Part shown: positions 38,270 through 49,291 of the stretch, one piece after another
How positions within the stretch are numbered: position 1 is the stretch's first letter
Layout of the letters: each line of letters begins with the position of its first letter
Source of the DNA: Modestobacter sp. VKM Ac-2986
Lineage (GTDB): Bacteria; Actinomycetota; Actinomycetes; Mycobacteriales; Geodermatophilaceae
Assembly: GCF_026967795.1 (NCBI RefSeq)
Contig: NZ_JAPVBH010000003.1
Coordinates: 1-64,000 of the forward strand
Length of the DNA: 64,000 nt
Reading direction: 5' to 3'
Made by a program: the position numbers and the translations under genes
Notes under the pieces: model-generated
The model's input: the letters and a program-made list of their open reading frames with translations, nothing else
Database searches by the model: none
Told to the model about the DNA's origin: nothing

Positions 38270-39457
38270 ATGAGCACCCCCCAGGCCACCCCCGAGGACA
38301 AGTTCACCTTCGGCCTCTGGACGATCGGCTGGACGGCCCGCGACCCCTTCGGTGACGCCACCCGCGACGCCGTCGACGTGGTCGAGTCCGTGCACAAGCT
38401 CGCCGGGATGGGCGCCTACGGCGTCACCTTCCACGACGACGACGTCATCCCCTTCGGCAGCGAGGCCGCGGCCCGCGACAAGGTGATCGCCCGCTTCAAG
38501 GGCGCCCTGGAGGAGACCGGCCTCAAGGTCCCCATGGTGACCACCAACCTGTTCACCCACCCGGTGTTCAAGGAGGGCGGGCTCACCGCCAACGACCGCG
38601 AGGTCCGCCGCTACGCCATGCGCAAGGTCATGCGCAACATGGACCTCGCCGCCGAGCTGGGTGCCGAGACCTACGTCCTGTGGGGTGGCCGCGAGGGCAC
38701 CGAGGTCGACACCGCCAAGGACCTCATCGCCGCCCTGGACCGCTACGCCGAGTCCATCGACACCCTGGCCCAGTACTCCGAGGACAAGGGCTACGGCCTG
38801 AAGTTCGCCCTGGAGCCCAAGCCGAACGAGCCCCGCGGCGACATCTTCCTGCCCACCGTCGGGCACGCCATCGCCTTCATCTCCAAGCTGCAGCACGCCG
38901 ACCTGGTCGGGATCAACCCCGAGGTCGGCCACGAGCAGATGGCGAACCTGAACTTCACCCACGGCATCGCCGAGGCGATCTGGCTGGGCAAGCTCTTCCA
39001 CATCGACCTCAACGGCCAGCACGGGCCCAAGTTCGACCAGGACCTGGTCTTCGGCCACGGCGACCTGCTGCAGGCCTTCAGCACCGTCGACCTGCTGGAG
39101 AACGGCGGCCTGAACGGCGGCCCGTCCTACGACGGCCCCCGTCACTTCGACTACAAGCCGCTGCGCACCGAGGACATGGACGGTGTGTGGCGTTCGGCCC
39201 AGGCCAACATCACCACCTACCTCCTGCTCAAGGAGCGGGCCGCTGCGTTCCGCGCCGACCCGGAGGTCCAGGAGGCCATGGCCGCGGCCCGCGTCGCCGA
39301 GCTGCGCACGCCGACCATCGGTGAGGGTGGCTACCAGGAGCTGCTCGACGACCGCTCGGCGTTCGAGGACTTCGACGCCGACACCGTGGGCAAGCGCGGC
39401 GCCGGTGTGGTCCGCCTCGACCAGCTGATGATCGAGCACCTGCTCGGCGCTCGCTGA
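38270..39457 (+). CDS. xylA: Xylose isomerase
   Basis: 395 residues, the class I (actinobacterial, shorter) form. D-xylose to D-xylulose with two divalent metals. Seen: catalytic His in [14 protein letters not shown], the Lys/Glu metal site [31 protein letters not shown] and the metal-2 loop [19 protein letters not shown] 38270 has gagagg at 9 bases; the 5' leader is about 85 bases. Heads the xylA-xylB unit opposite the ROK repressor. Confidence 0.97.
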   Translation: MSTPQATPEDKFTFGLWTIGWTARDPFGDATRDAVDVVESVHKLAGMGAYGVTFHDDDVIPFGSEAAARDKVIARFKGALEETGLKVPMVTTNLFTHPVFKEGGLTANDREVRRYAMRKVMRNMDLAAELGAETYVLWGGREGTEVDTAKDLIAALDRYAESIDTLAQYSEDKGYGLKFALEPKPNEPRGDIFLPTVGHAIAFISKLQHADLVGINPEVGHEQMANLNFTHGIAEAIWLGKLFHIDLNGQHGPKFDQDLVFGHGDLLQAFSTVDLLENGGLNGGPSYDGPRHFDYKPLRTEDMDGVWRSAQANITTYLLLKERAAAFRADPEVQEAMAAARVAELRTPTIGEGGYQELLDDRSAFEDFDADTVGKRGAGVVRLDQLMIEHLLGAR

Positions 39458-39494
39458 TCAGGTCGGGTCGGGCTCGGGCGAGGAGAGGTCTGTC

Positions 39495-40925
39495 GTGACG
39501 CTGGTGGCCGGGGTCGATTCGTCGACCCAGTCGTGCAAGGTCGTGATCCGCGACGCCGAGAGCGGCGCCCTGGTCCGTGAGGGGCGGGCGTCGCACCCCG
39601 ACGGCACGGAGGTCGACCCGGCCGCCTGGTCGGCTGCGCTGGAGACGGCGATCGAGGCGGCGGGCGGCCTGTCCGACGTCGCCGCGGTCGCCGTCGGCGG
39701 CCAGCAGCACGGCATGGTGTGCCTGGACGCCGAGGGCGAGGTGGTCCGTCCCGCGCTGCTGTGGAACGACACCCGCTCGGCCCAGGCGGCCACCGACCTC
39801 ATCGCCGAGCTCGGCCCGGGTGAGACCGGCCGCCGTGCGTGGGCCGACGCGGTCGGCCTCGTGCCGGTCGCGTCGTTCACGGTGACCAAGCTGCGCTGGC
39901 TGGCCGAGCACGAGCCGGCCAACGCCGAGCGCACCGCGGCGGTGTGCCTGCCGCACGACTGGCTCACCTGGAAGCTGGCCGGGGCGTCGGGTCTCGACGC
40001 CCTGGTCACCGACCGCGGTGACGCCAGCGGCACCGGCTACTGGTCCACCCACACCAACGAGTACCGCCCCGACCTGCTCGAGCGCGCGTTCGGCCGCACC
40101 CCGGTGCTGCCGCGCGTGCTCGGGCCGGCCGAGCAGGCCGGCACGGTCGCCGGCGGCGCCCTCGGTGCCGCCGGTGGCGCGCTGCTGGGCCCGGGCACCG
40201 GCGACAACGCCGCGGCCGCGCTCGGGATCAACGCCGAGCCCGGCGACGTGGTGCTGTCCATCGGCACCTCCGGTGTGGTCTCCACGGTGTCGAGCACGCC
40301 CAGTGCCGACCCCTCGGGCACCGTCGCCGGCTTCGCCGACGCCACCGGCAACTACCTGCCGCTGGTGGTCACGCTGAACGCCGCCCGGGTGCTCGACGCC
40401 ACCGCGCGGCTGCTCGGGGTCGACCACGAGGAGCTGTCCCGGCTGGCGCTCACCGCGCCGGCCGGCTCCGGCGGCCTCGTCGTCGTGCCCTACCTCGAGG
40501 GCGAGCGCACCCCGGACCGCCCGCAGTCCACCGGCGCGCTGCACGGCCTCACCCTCGCCACCTCCGACCCGGCGCACCTGGCACGCGCCGCGGTCGAGGG
40601 GCTGCTCTGCGGCCTGGCCGACGGACTGGAGGCCATCGCTGCGCTGGGCAACCCGGTCCGCCGGGTGTTCCTCGTCGGTGGCGGTGCCCGCTCGGAGGCG
40701 GTGCGCCGGCTGGCGCCGGCCGTCCTCGGCGTGCCCGTGCTCGTCCCGCCGCCGGGGGAGTACGTCGCCGACGGCGCCGCCCGCCAGGCGGCGTGGGTCC
40801 TGGCCGGGGGCAGCACGCCGCCGGTCTGGCCGGCCACCAGCACCGAGGTGTACGAGGCCGACCCGGTCCCGTTCGTCCGGGAGCGTTACGCCGAGGTCCG
40901 CGAGATGACCGCCGACCGGGTGTGA
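39495..40925 (+). CDS. xylB: Xylulokinase
   Basis: 476 residues, FGGY sugar kinase making xylulose-5-phosphate for the pentose phosphate pathway. Seen: [15 protein letters not shown] phosphate loop, [20 protein letters not shown], catalytic Asp in [23 protein letters not shown] and [18 protein letters not shown] 39495 has gaggagagg upstream, 37 bases after xylA. Confidence 0.96.
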   Translation: MTLVAGVDSSTQSCKVVIRDAESGALVREGRASHPDGTEVDPAAWSAALETAIEAAGGLSDVAAVAVGGQQHGMVCLDAEGEVVRPALLWNDTRSAQAATDLIAELGPGETGRRAWADAVGLVPVASFTVTKLRWLAEHEPANAERTAAVCLPHDWLTWKLAGASGLDALVTDRGDASGTGYWSTHTNEYRPDLLERAFGRTPVLPRVLGPAEQAGTVAGGALGAAGGALLGPGTGDNAAAALGINAEPGDVVLSIGTSGVVSTVSSTPSADPSGTVAGFADATGNYLPLVVTLNAARVLDATARLLGVDHEELSRLALTAPAGSGGLVVVPYLEGERTPDRPQSTGALHGLTLATSDPAHLARAAVEGLLCGLADGLEAIAALGNPVRRVFLVGGGARSEAVRRLAPAVLGVPVLVPPPGEYVADGAARQAAWVLAGGSTPPVWPATSTEVYEADPVPFVRERYAEVREMTADRV

Positions 40926-41031
40926 CCTGCACTACCCCAACGGCTCGCGAGCGGGCATGATCTGCACTGCACCACCCCGTCCCACCCACTCGGATCGTCC
41001 GGCACGTTCCTGCCGGTAGGAGGACTTCACA
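40926..41031 (+). promoter_or_regulatory. Regulatory gap before the MsiK-type gene
   Basis: The gap holds two direct copies of ctgcact followed by an accccg-like end (40928 and 40961) separated by the palindrome gctcgcgagc (40943-40952), then a good SD (aggagg) before ATG 41032. This arrangement suggests a separate promoter and regulator site; a -10 box is not obvious. Confidence 0.35.
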
Positions 41032-42101
<1,070 letters not shown>

Positions 42102-42105
<4 letters not shown>

Positions 42106-43019
42106 CGGTGCTGCCCACCGGCGAGCAGTACACGCTGCGTCAGGCCGGAGCTGAGGCCGTCGTCACCGAGGTCGGCGGCGGCCTGCGGAGCTACCGCGCC
42201 GGTGGGCGGCACCTGGTCGACGGGTTCGGCGAGCAGGACATGGCCCCCAACGCGCGGGGCCATGTCCTGGCGCCGTGGCCCAACCGGCTGCGCGACGGTC
42301 GCTACACCTGGGACGGCGAGGAGCACGAGACGCCGGTCTCGGAGCACGAGACCGGCAACGCCATCCACGGCCTCGTGCGGTTCGTGGCCTGGCAGGTGGT
42401 GGAGCGCACGAGCGAGCGGGTCGTGCTCGAGCACCTGCTCCACCCCCAGCCCGGATACCCGTTCACCCTCCGGCTGCGGATCGCCTACGAGCTGTCCGCC
42501 GCCGGGCTGCGGGTGCAGACCACGGCCACCAACGAGGGCGACCGCGCGCTGCCGTACGGGGAGGGGCACCACCCCTACCTGGCGGCCGGCGCCGGGCTGC
42601 ACGTCGACGACTGCATGCTCGTCGCCCCCGGCCGGACCCGGCTGGAGACCGACGAGCGGGCCATCCCGACCGGGGCGGTCGACGTCGCCGGCACCCGTTA
42701 CGACCTGCGGGCGGGGGAGAAGGTCGGTGACCTGCTCATCGACCACGCCTTCACCGACCTCGAGCGGGACGGCGACGGCCTGGCCTGGGTGCGGCTGACC
42801 GCTCCCGACGGCCGGGGCGTGGCGGTGTGGATGGACAGCGCCTACGGCTACCTGCAGCTGTTCACCGGCGATGTGGTGCCCGAGCCGCGGCGTCGCGAAG
42901 GGCTGGCCGTCGAGCCGATGACCTGCCCGCCGAACGCCCTGGCCACCGGCGAGGCCGTGCTGCGGCTCGAGCCGGGGGAGTCCACGACGGCCGCGTGGGG
43001 GATCGCCCCGCTGGGCTGA
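42102..43019 (+). CDS. galM: Aldose 1-epimerase
   Basis: 305 residues, galactose-mutarotase fold. Interconverts alpha and beta anomers of free sugars, supplying the alpha-pyranose to isomerase or kinase. Seen: LAPWPNRLRDGRY, the catalytic His region GNAIHGLVRF and EGHHPYLAAG, and the Glu region GLAVEPMTCPPNAL. GTG overlaps the ATPase stop. Confidence 0.92.
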
Positions 43020-43031
43020 CGCCCGCCGTCC

Positions 43032-43077
43032 CGGTGCCCGGGCCCGGCCTCCGCGAGGAGCCGGGACCCGGGCACCG
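43032..43077 (+). terminator. Terminator after galM
   Basis: cggtgcccgggcccggc (43032-43048) pairs with gccggg-a-cccgggcaccg (43060-43077) with a single bulged A and an 11-base loop. It closes the xylose island before aroH. Confidence 0.8.
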
Positions 43078-43158
43078 TCGTGTCCGGTCCCGTGGCCCGT
43101 CGGGGTGCCCGGCCACCGGGTGCCCGACTGCTGGCGCGGCGGGGTGGCGCGGCCTCCT

Positions 43159-43164
43159 TAGACT
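43159..43164 (+). promoter_or_regulatory. -10 box TAGACT upstream of aroH
   Basis: cctccttagactcgac holds TAGACT; transcription would begin near 43171, giving a 44-base leader. This promoter restarts transcription of the conserved aroH-cmk-der unit after the xylose island. No clear -35. Confidence 0.5.
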
Positions 43165-43214
43165 CGACCGAGGTGCCCGGCGATCCGGGTACCGCATCGA
43201 TCGAGGAGAGTGCT

Positions 43215-43577
43215 GTGGCCGTCCGAGCCATCCGGGGTGCGACGCAGGTGGCCGCCGACGACCGCGCCGAGGTGCTGGGCGCCACGCGGGAGCTGGTGAG
43301 CGCGGTGCTGGAGCGCAACCAGGTCGACCCCGCCGACCTGATCAGCATCCTGTTCACCGCGACCCCCGACCTGGTGTCGGAGTTCCCGGCGCTGGCCGCG
43401 CGCGAGCTGGGCCTGGGCGACGTGCCGCTGATGTGCGCGACCGAGATCGCCGTCCCGCACGCGCTGCCGCGGGTGCTGCGGCTGATGGCGCACGTGGACA
43501 CGCCCCTGCCCCGCGCCGACGTCCAGCACGTCTACCTGCGCGGGGCCGTCGCCCTCCGCCGGGACATCGCGCAGTGA
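43215..43577 (+). CDS. aroH: Chorismate mutase, AroH type
   Basis: 120 residues, the AroH (trimeric alpha/beta barrel) family. Chorismate to prephenate for Phe/Tyr. Seen: VRAIRGATQVAADDRAEVL with the active-site Arg, ISILFTATPDLVSEFPALAA, VPLMCATEIAVPHALPRVLR and the C-terminal VQHVYLRGAVALRRD. GTG 43215 follows gaggaga; earlier in-frame codons give a Gly/Arg-rich leader. Overlaps or abuts cmk through a GTGA. Confidence 0.94.
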   Translation: MAVRAIRGATQVAADDRAEVLGATRELVSAVLERNQVDPADLISILFTATPDLVSEFPALAARELGLGDVPLMCATEIAVPHALPRVLRLMAHVDTPLPRADVQHVYLRGAVALRRDIAQ

Positions 43578-43624
43578 GCGAGCAACGAGTGAGCGCACCG
43601 AGAGCAGTGAGTGGAGTGGACGTC

Positions 43625-44317
43625 GTGAGTGCAGAGCAGTTCCGCGGTCAGGTGACCCTCGACGGGCCCTCGGGCACGGGCAAGTCCAGCGTCGCCCGCG
43701 ACGTGGCGACCCGGCTGGGTGCGGCGTACCTGGACACCGGCGCGATGTACCGCGCCGCGACCGTCGCGGTCCTGGACGCCGGTGTCGACCTCGACGACCC
43801 CGAGGGCATCGCCCGCGCCGTCGGCGCCGCCGACATCCAGGTCGGGACGACGGCCGACGTTGAGACCGTGACCGTGGACGGCGTCGACGTGGCCGAGCGG
43901 ATCCGCGGCGCCGAGGTCACCCGCACCGTCTCACCGGTCTCCGCCGTCCCGGCCGTGCGCCGGATGCTGGTGGACCGGCAGCGCTCGCTGGTCGCCGCCG
44001 CGGATGCGGTGGTCGTGGAGGGCCGGGACATCGGCACCGTGGTGCTGCCCGACGCGACCGTGAAGATCTACCTGACCGCCGCCCCCGAGGCGCGGGCGCA
44101 GCGGCGGGCCGGCCAGCTCGGCGTGACCGACGCGGCCCGGATCGCCGAGATCGCCGCGGACCTGCGCCGCCGGGACGAGTACGACAGCAGCCGGGCCGAC
44201 AGCCCGCTGCGCCCAGCTGCCGACGCCGTGGTCGTCGACAGCACCGGGCTGGACCGCGACGCCGTCGTCGAGCGTGTGCTCGACCTGGCGCGCACTGCAG
44301 TGGGAGAACTGGCATGA
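43625..44317 (+). CDS. cmk: Cytidylate kinase
   Basis: 230 residues. Phosphorylates CMP/dCMP. Seen: [20 protein letters not shown]-loop, [55 protein letters not shown] and [22 protein letters not shown] 43625 puts the P-loop about 15 residues from the N-terminus, as is usual. GTG 43574, which overlaps the aroH stop as GTGA, is in frame and would add 17 residues (VSEQRVSAPRAV...). The stop overlaps der (ATGA). Confidence 0.95.
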   Translation: MSAEQFRGQVTLDGPSGTGKSSVARDVATRLGAAYLDTGAMYRAATVAVLDAGVDLDDPEGIARAVGAADIQVGTTADVETVTVDGVDVAERIRGAEVTRTVSPVSAVPAVRRMLVDRQRSLVAAADAVVVEGRDIGTVVLPDATVKIYLTAAPEARAQRRAGQLGVTDAARIAEIAADLRRRDEYDSSRADSPLRPAADAVVVDSTGLDRDAVVERVLDLARTAVGELA

Positions 44318-45687
44318 GCACCGACAACGACGCGCCCTTCGGCGGCGGCGACGAGCCCACCGGCCCGCTGCCGGTGGTGGCCATCGTGGGGCGGCCCAAC
44401 GTGGGCAAGTCCACGCTGGTCAACCGCTTCCTGGGCCGCCGCGCCGCGGTGGTGCAGGACGTCCCGGGCGTGACCCGCGACCGCATCCCGTACCAGGCGC
44501 TGTGGAACGGCAAGAACTTCACCGTCGTCGACACCGGCGGCTGGGAGCCCAAGGCGACCGGCATGGCCGCCTCGATCGCCCGGCAGGCCGAGTACGCGAT
44601 GAAGACCGCCGACGTGATCGTGCTGGTCGTCGACGCCTCGGTGGGCGTCACCGAGACCGACCTGGCGGCTGCGCGCGTGCTGCGCCGCAGCACCACCCCG
44701 GTGATCGTGGTGGCCAACAAGGTCGACGACGAGCGCGGGGAGTCCAACGCCGCCGAGCTGTGGTCGCTGGGCCTGGGCGAGCCGTTCTCGGTCAGCGCGC
44801 TGCACGGCCGGGGGAGCGGTGACCTGCTCGACCTCGTGCTGGACGCCATGCCCGAGGCGCCCCGGGAGACCGAGGACCTGGGCGGCCCGCGCCGCGTCGC
44901 GCTGGTCGGGCGGCCCAACGTGGGCAAGTCCAGCCTGATCAACCGGCTGTCGAAGGAGGAGCGCTCGGTCGTCGACTCGGTGGCCGGCACCACCGTCGAC
45001 CCGGTCGACTCCATCGTGACGCTCAACGGCGAGGACTGGCGCTTCGTCGACACCGCCGGCCTGCGCCGCCGGGTCAACACCGCCAGCGGCACCGAGTACT
45101 ACGCCAGCCTGCGCACCGAGGCCGCGATCGAGGCCGCCGAGGTCGCCGTCGTCCTGCTCGCCGCCGACGAGGTGATCAGCGAGCAGGACCAGCGGGTGAT
45201 CACCCAGGTCATCGAGGCCGGCCGCGCGCTGGTCATCGCCTTCAACAAGTGGGACAACGTCGACGAGGACCGGCACGCCCAGCTGGAGAAGGAGATCGAC
45301 CGCGACCTGGCCCGGATCCAGTGGGCCAGCCGGATCAACATCTCCGCGACCACGGGCCGTGGCGTGAACAAGCTGGCCGGTCACCTGAAGTCGGCGCTGG
45401 CCGGCTGGGAGACCCGGGTGCCGACCGCGGAGCTGAACACCTTCATCCGCACGCTGGTGCAGGAGACCCCGCCGCCGGCCCGCGGTGGTCGTGCCCCGAA
45501 GATCAAGTACGTGACGCAGGCCGACATCCGGCCGCCGCGGTTCGTCGTGTTCTCCACCGGGTTCCTCGAGGCGGGGTACCGGCGGTTCCTGGAGCGCAAG
45601 CTGCGTGAGCAGTTCGGCTTCCACGGGACGCCGATCGACGTCTCGGTCAAGGTCCGCGAGGGCCGGGAGACCGGCCGGCGCAACTAG
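44314..45687 (+). CDS. der: Ribosome biogenesis GTPase Der (EngA)
   Basis: 457 residues with two tandem GTPase domains and a C-terminal KH-like domain. G1 motifs [12 protein letters not shown] and [13 protein letters not shown]3 DTGGW and DTAGL; G4 NKVD and NKWD. The C-terminal [20 protein letters not shown] to [17 protein letters not shown] is the KH part. Needed for 50S subunit maturation. Same order as Rv1712-Rv1713. Confidence 0.97.
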   Translation: MSTDNDAPFGGGDEPTGPLPVVAIVGRPNVGKSTLVNRFLGRRAAVVQDVPGVTRDRIPYQALWNGKNFTVVDTGGWEPKATGMAASIARQAEYAMKTADVIVLVVDASVGVTETDLAAARVLRRSTTPVIVVANKVDDERGESNAAELWSLGLGEPFSVSALHGRGSGDLLDLVLDAMPEAPRETEDLGGPRRVALVGRPNVGKSSLINRLSKEERSVVDSVAGTTVDPVDSIVTLNGEDWRFVDTAGLRRRVNTASGTEYYASLRTEAAIEAAEVAVVLLAADEVISEQDQRVITQVIEAGRALVIAFNKWDNVDEDRHAQLEKEIDRDLARIQWASRINISATTGRGVNKLAGHLKSALAGWETRVPTAELNTFIRTLVQETPPPARGGRAPKIKYVTQADIRPPRFVVFSTGFLEAGYRRFLERKLREQFGFHGTPIDVSVKVREGRETGRRN

Positions 45688-45718
45688 GGCCGGAGTCAGG
45701 CCGGGGGAGGGCGTGCGG

Positions 45719-45724
45719 TAATCT
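45719..45724 (+). promoter_or_regulatory. -10 box TAATCT upstream of tRNA-Pro
   Basis: gcggtaatctctc contains TAATCT 55 bases before the tRNA. No convincing -35. Between them lies a short direct repeat (ccggggggt-ctcccg-ccggggggt). Confidence 0.4.
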
Positions 45725-45778
45725 CTCCCGGCAGCGATCGAGCGCACCGGGGGGTCTCCCGCCGGGGGGTTCGGAGCT

Positions 45779-45852
<74 letters not shown>

Positions 45853-45868
45853 CCGAGAAGTTGCAGGT

Positions 45869-45905
45869 GAGAGGCGGGTCGCCCGGATCGGGCGGCCCGC
45901 CTCTC
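45869..45905 (+). terminator. Terminator after tRNA-Pro
   Basis: gagaggcgggtcgccc (45869-45884) pairs with gggcggcccgcctctc (45890-45905), one wobble pair, loop ggatc. Confidence 0.85.
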
Positions 45906-46190
45906 GCGTTCGGTGCAGCACCACGCCGCCCGACCACCCCGAGCGGGGGGCCGGTCCCCCGGCCGTGCCAGGCCGCCGGGCAGTCCGGCCGCGGTCCCCG
46001 ACGACGAGGTCGCGGTCGCGCCGGCCCTCGCCACGGACTCCCGCTCCGGCAGCCCCGTCGGCTCACCGGCGGTGCCCGCCCGTGATGCGGGGGCAGCGCC
46101 GCCCTCACACAGCCCGACGGCGGAGCGTGCGTCCCGTTGCTCGGGGCCGTGCGCCGCGCGCGGGGGGCTGCGTCAACGTCCGCCCTTGCC
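45906..46190. other. Gap with no supported gene
   Basis: About 285 bases between the tRNA terminator and the riboswitch region. Open frames here read as Arg/Pro/Ala-rich shadow peptides on both strands, with no start signal or recognisable domain. It probably contains the promoter for the riboswitch-terC transcript, but I cannot point to a clear -35/-10 pair. Confidence 0.6.
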
Positions 46191-46196
46191 GCGCAC

Positions 46197-46216
46197 AGGT
46201 GAAGAGTGCTTCACTT
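46197..46216. promoter_or_regulatory. Inverted repeat GTGAAG-N4-CTTCAC before the riboswitch
   Basis: gtgaag (46199-46204) and cttcac (46209-46214) with outer pairs extend to 46197-46216. It lies 10 bases before the aptamer, near where the promoter should be, and could be a site for a metal-responsive repressor. Inference from symmetry and position. Confidence 0.4.
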
Positions 46217-46226
46217 GTCTCGTCGT

Positions 46227-46322
46227 GGAGGGGAGTACCCCGCGCCACCTCGTCGTCAGCACGGCCCTCGGGCCCGGCGGGGTGGGGTCCCTGGTCTCGG
46301 GCCAGGGACAGGGGAGACCTCC
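46227..46322 (+). ncRNA. yybP-ykoY-type (manganese) riboswitch
   Basis: The leader of the terC gene carries the features of the yybP-ykoY aptamer: P1 pairing ggagg (46227-46231) with cctcc (46318-46322), the 5' strand ggggagta right after P1, the internal cgtcgtcagcacgg segment, a GC-rich hairpin (gtccctgg-tctcgg-gccagggac) and the 3' strand gggagacc closing P1. The family binds Mn2+ and controls efflux genes, often TerC/Alx-type membrane proteins. The SD (gggagg, 46338-46343) is 16 bases beyond P1, so control may be at translation. Confidence 0.72.
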
Positions 46323-46349
46323 GGTCGCAACCTGACCGGGAGGTGCCCT

Positions 46350-47384
46350 GTGAACGTCCCCCTCTGGACCTGGCTGGCCGTGCTGGCGGTCATCCTCGTC
46401 ATGCTCGCCGTCGACCTGTTCGCCCATCGCCGAGCGCACGTGATCGGCGTGCGCGAGGCCGCCGTGTGGTCGGCGGTCTGGGTGGCGCTCGGCGTCGGCT
46501 TCGGCGCCCTCGTGTGGTGGCAGGCCGGCGCCGACTTCGGCCAGCAGTACTTCGCCGGCTACCTGATCGAGAAGTCCCTGGCCGTGGACAACGTCTTCGT
46601 CTGGGCGATCGTGCTCACGTACTTCGCCGTCCCGCGGGAGTACCAGCACCGGGTGCTGTTCCTCGGCGTGCTGGGCGCACTGGTGTTCCGCGGGGTGTTC
46701 ATCGCCGCCGGGTCGGTCCTGATCGCCAGCTTCAGCTGGGTGCTCTACGTCTTCGCCGCCGTCCTGCTGGTCACCGGGGTGAAGATGATCCGGGCGCGCG
46801 ACGAGCACCTGGACCCCGAGCGGTCCCGGGCGCTGCGGCTGTTCCGCCGGTTCGTGCCGATGGCCGACGCGTACCACGGTCAGCGCCTGGTCGTGCGGGT
46901 CGCCGGGCGGCTGGTGGCCACCCCGCTGCTGGCGGTGCTGGTGGTCATCGAGGTGACCGACGTCGTGTTCGCCGTCGACTCGATCCCGGCGATCTTCGCC
47001 GTCACCGACGAGCCGTTCCTGGTCTTCACCGCCAACGCGTTCGCCGTCCTGGGGCTGCGGGCGATGTACTTCCTGCTCGCCGACCTGGTGCACCGGTTCG
47101 TCTACCTGAAGACCGGCCTGGCCCTGGTCCTGATCTGGGTGGGGGTCAAGATGCTGCTCAAGGTCGACGTCGTCTACGTCCCGACGACGGTCTCGCTGGC
47201 CGTGATCGCCACGATCATCGGGATCTCGGTCGCGCTGAGCCTGCGGGCCACCCGCGGCCAGGGGCGGACCCCGGTGACCGTGGCCGGCGCGGCGCCCTTC
47301 CGGGTCGCCACGGCCGAGGAGACCGCGCAGCTGGAGCCGGTGCTGCGGCGGCGCCGGGAGTCGACGAGTGAGCAGGTGCGGTGA
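46350..47384 (+). CDS. TerC/Alx-family membrane protein, probable Mn2+ exporter
   Basis: 344 residues with about 9 membrane helices. The two TerC acidic-motif helices are present: YLIEKSLAVDNVFVWAI and VVIEVTDVVFAVDSIPAIFA. These Asp/Glu residues line the metal path in Alx/TerC proteins. GTG 46350 has gggagg at 6 bases; the annotated tellurite-resistance name of the family is historical. The upstream yybP-ykoY-like leader supports Mn2+ export. The stop overlaps a winged-helix gene (GTGA). Confidence 0.92.
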   Translation: MNVPLWTWLAVLAVILVMLAVDLFAHRRAHVIGVREAAVWSAVWVALGVGFGALVWWQAGADFGQQYFAGYLIEKSLAVDNVFVWAIVLTYFAVPREYQHRVLFLGVLGALVFRGVFIAAGSVLIASFSWVLYVFAAVLLVTGVKMIRARDEHLDPERSRALRLFRRFVPMADAYHGQRLVVRVAGRLVATPLLAVLVVIEVTDVVFAVDSIPAIFAVTDEPFLVFTANAFAVLGLRAMYFLLADLVHRFVYLKTGLALVLIWVGVKMLLKVDVVYVPTTVSLAVIATIIGISVALSLRATRGQGRTPVTVAGAAPFRVATAEETAQLEPVLRRRRESTSEQVR

Positions 47385-47677
47385 GCGCTGACCGGCCGTG
47401 GACCTTCCTGACCAACCACGCGCACGTCCTGCTCGCCGTCGCCGGTGCCCCGGACGCCCGGGTGGTGGAGATCGCCGAGGTCGTGGGCGTCTCCACCCGC
47501 TCGGCCCTGTCGATCCTGGGCGACCTGGAGGAGGCGGGCTACGTGACCCGGGTGAAGGTGGGCCGGCGCACGCACTACGCCGTGCGACCGCACCAGCCCT
47601 TCCGGCACCCCGCGGACGCGGCCCACGAGGTGGACGAGCTGCTGGCGGTCTTCCGGCAGCCGCCGGGGTCCGGCTGA
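47381..47677 (+). CDS. Small winged-helix (ArsR/MarR-like) regulator
   Basis: 98 residues. HTH pattern HAHVLLAVAGAPDARVVEIA, EVVGVSTRSALSILGDLEEA then the wing GYVTRVKVGRRTHYAV. No Cys-metal site and few His residues, so it is not a classical ArsR metal sensor. GTG overlaps the terC stop; co-translation suggests it responds to the same condition. DNA target unknown. Confidence 0.85.
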   Translation: MSADRPWTFLTNHAHVLLAVAGAPDARVVEIAEVVGVSTRSALSILGDLEEAGYVTRVKVGRRTHYAVRPHQPFRHPADAAHEVDELLAVFRQPPGSG

Positions 47678-47774
47678 CCTGCGAGCGGACGCCCGCTGAC
47701 CACCGGGAGCGCGCGCGGAGAGGGCCGCCTGCCGCTCGGCGTCGCCGTCGGTGGGCGGGACGATCTCGTGTCGG

Positions 47775-47780
47775 TAGGCT
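47775..47780 (+). promoter_or_regulatory. -10 box TAGGCT upstream of the ROK gene
   Basis: TAGGCT is followed by a start point near 47787 and a 28-base leader with an aggggag SD before ATG 47815. Confidence 0.45.
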
Positions 47781-47814
47781 GACCGGTACTTCCGGCGGCC
47801 AGGGGAGCGGTTGC

Positions 47815-49089
47815 ATGCCCAGTGAGCGGTTCACCGGGCTGGTCGCCGTCCTCGACGCGATCCGCAGCGGGCCCGGCATCACCCAGCCGGAGCTGACCGA
47901 GCGGGTGGGGCTGGGCCGCAGCGTGGTCGCGCAGCGGGTGGGCGAGCTCGAGTCGGCCGGGCTGGTGGCCAACGACGGACTCGGGCCCTCCACCGGAGGT
48001 CGCGCGCCGCGCCGCCTGCGCCTGCGCGCCGAGGCCGGTCACGTCCTGGGTGTCGACATCGCGTCCAACGAGCTCGTGGTCGGCCTGGCCGACCTGGCCG
48101 GCGACATCGTCGCCGTGCGGCACGAGCACGTCGACGTCACCAGCGGCCCCGAGCTGACCCTGGCCGCGGCGGAGCGGATGGGGGACGCCCTCGTCCGGGA
48201 GGCCGGGCTCACCGGCGGGGTCTGGGCCGTCGGCGTCGGGACGCCGGGCCCGGTGGCCTTCGAGCGGGGCGACTTCCTGGCCGGGCCGCACATGCCCGGC
48301 TGGGCGCGGTACCCGCTCCGGGCCCGCCTGGCGCGGCACTGGTCGGCGCCCACCTGGATCGACGACCGGGTGAACCTGCTGGCCCTGGGCGAGATGTGGC
48401 GCAACCCCGCGGCCGCCGACGCCGCCCAGCTGCTCTACGTGGGCGGTGGCACGACGATCGCCGCCGCCGTGGTCGTCGACGGCCGGGTGTACCGGGGCGC
48501 CAACGGCCTGTCCGGGGCCATCGGGCACATCCCGGTCGCCGGGTCGGGCGACGTCGTCTGCGCCTGCGGCCAGACCGGCTGCCTCGAGGCGGTCGCCGGC
48601 GGCACGGCGCTGGCGCAGAACGCCCGGCTGCTGGCCGAGTGCGGGCAGAGCGACGCCCTGCTGGCCGTGCTCCGCGAGAGCGGCCGGATCCGGCCGGTCG
48701 ACATCACGATGGCCGCCGAGGCCGGCGACCAGGCCGCGCGCGCCCTGCTGCACCGCACCGGTCTGCTGCTCGGGGACAGCCTGGCGACGCTGGTGAGCCT
48801 GTTCGACCCGGAGCTGCTCGTCATCGGCGGTGGCATGGCCCGGGCCGGGGCGCACGTCCTGCCCTCGATCGGGGAGGCGGTGCGTGCCCGGGTGTCCTCG
48901 ACGACCGGGCAGCGCCTGCGCATCGAGCTGTCCGCGGTCGACGAGGAGGTGGCCGGCGTGACCGGCGCCGTGCAGCTGGCGGTGGGGGAGCTCTTCTCCC
49001 GCGACCAGCTCTCCTCGTGGCTCGACGACCGGTCACCCGCCGGCCGGCCCGAGCTCGCCGGCGTCGACGCCGAGGACCTCTCCGCCTGA
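47815..49089 (+). CDS. ROK-family regulator of the C-glycoside locus
   Basis: 424 residues. N-terminal winged HTH (VAVLDAIRSGPGITQPELTE, GLGRSVVAQRVGELESAG) plus ROK domain: VLGVDIASNELVVGLADLAG, GTPGPVAFERGDF, YRGANGLSGAIGHI, zinc motif CACGQTGCLEAVAGG and ELLVIGGGMARAGAH. The kinase phosphate loop is not DxGGT, in line with a regulator that only senses sugar. Adjacent importer and deglycosidase genes share a 23-nt palindrome that is the likely target. Confidence 0.92.
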   Translation: MPSERFTGLVAVLDAIRSGPGITQPELTERVGLGRSVVAQRVGELESAGLVANDGLGPSTGGRAPRRLRLRAEAGHVLGVDIASNELVVGLADLAGDIVAVRHEHVDVTSGPELTLAAAERMGDALVREAGLTGGVWAVGVGTPGPVAFERGDFLAGPHMPGWARYPLRARLARHWSAPTWIDDRVNLLALGEMWRNPAAADAAQLLYVGGGTTIAAAVVVDGRVYRGANGLSGAIGHIPVAGSGDVVCACGQTGCLEAVAGGTALAQNARLLAECGQSDALLAVLRESGRIRPVDITMAAEAGDQAARALLHRTGLLLGDSLATLVSLFDPELLVIGGGMARAGAHVLPSIGEAVRARVSSTTGQRLRIELSAVDEEVAGVTGAVQLAVGELFSRDQLSSWLDDRSPAGRPELAGVDAEDLSA

Positions 49090-49205
49090 CCCGCCGGCTG
49101 GGGTGTCACGGGGCGGCCTGGGCATCGACCGTTGCTGTGTGGGAGCAGTGTCCATCAGCGGTGCTGATGACGACCATCAGGAGGTCGGCGGCAGCGGTCC
49201 ATTGA

Positions 49206-49228
49206 CTTCTTCCGGTGGTAGGCAGAAG
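49206..49228. promoter_or_regulatory. Shared operator copy 1: CTTCTTCC-N7-GGCAGAAG
   Basis: A 23-nt imperfect palindrome with half-sites CTTCTtCC and GGcAGAAG, 64 bases before the importer SBP gene. A near-copy (17 of 23 identical) lies at 52511-52533 ahead of the deglycosidase genes. TTGACT at 49202-49207 touches it and could be the -35. Probable ROK binding site. Confidence 0.6.
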
Positions 49229-49291
49229 GCTGTGGTGGTCATCACGTAGTCCTGCACCGCAACGCCGCGGTGCACCACGAGAGGTCCCCCC

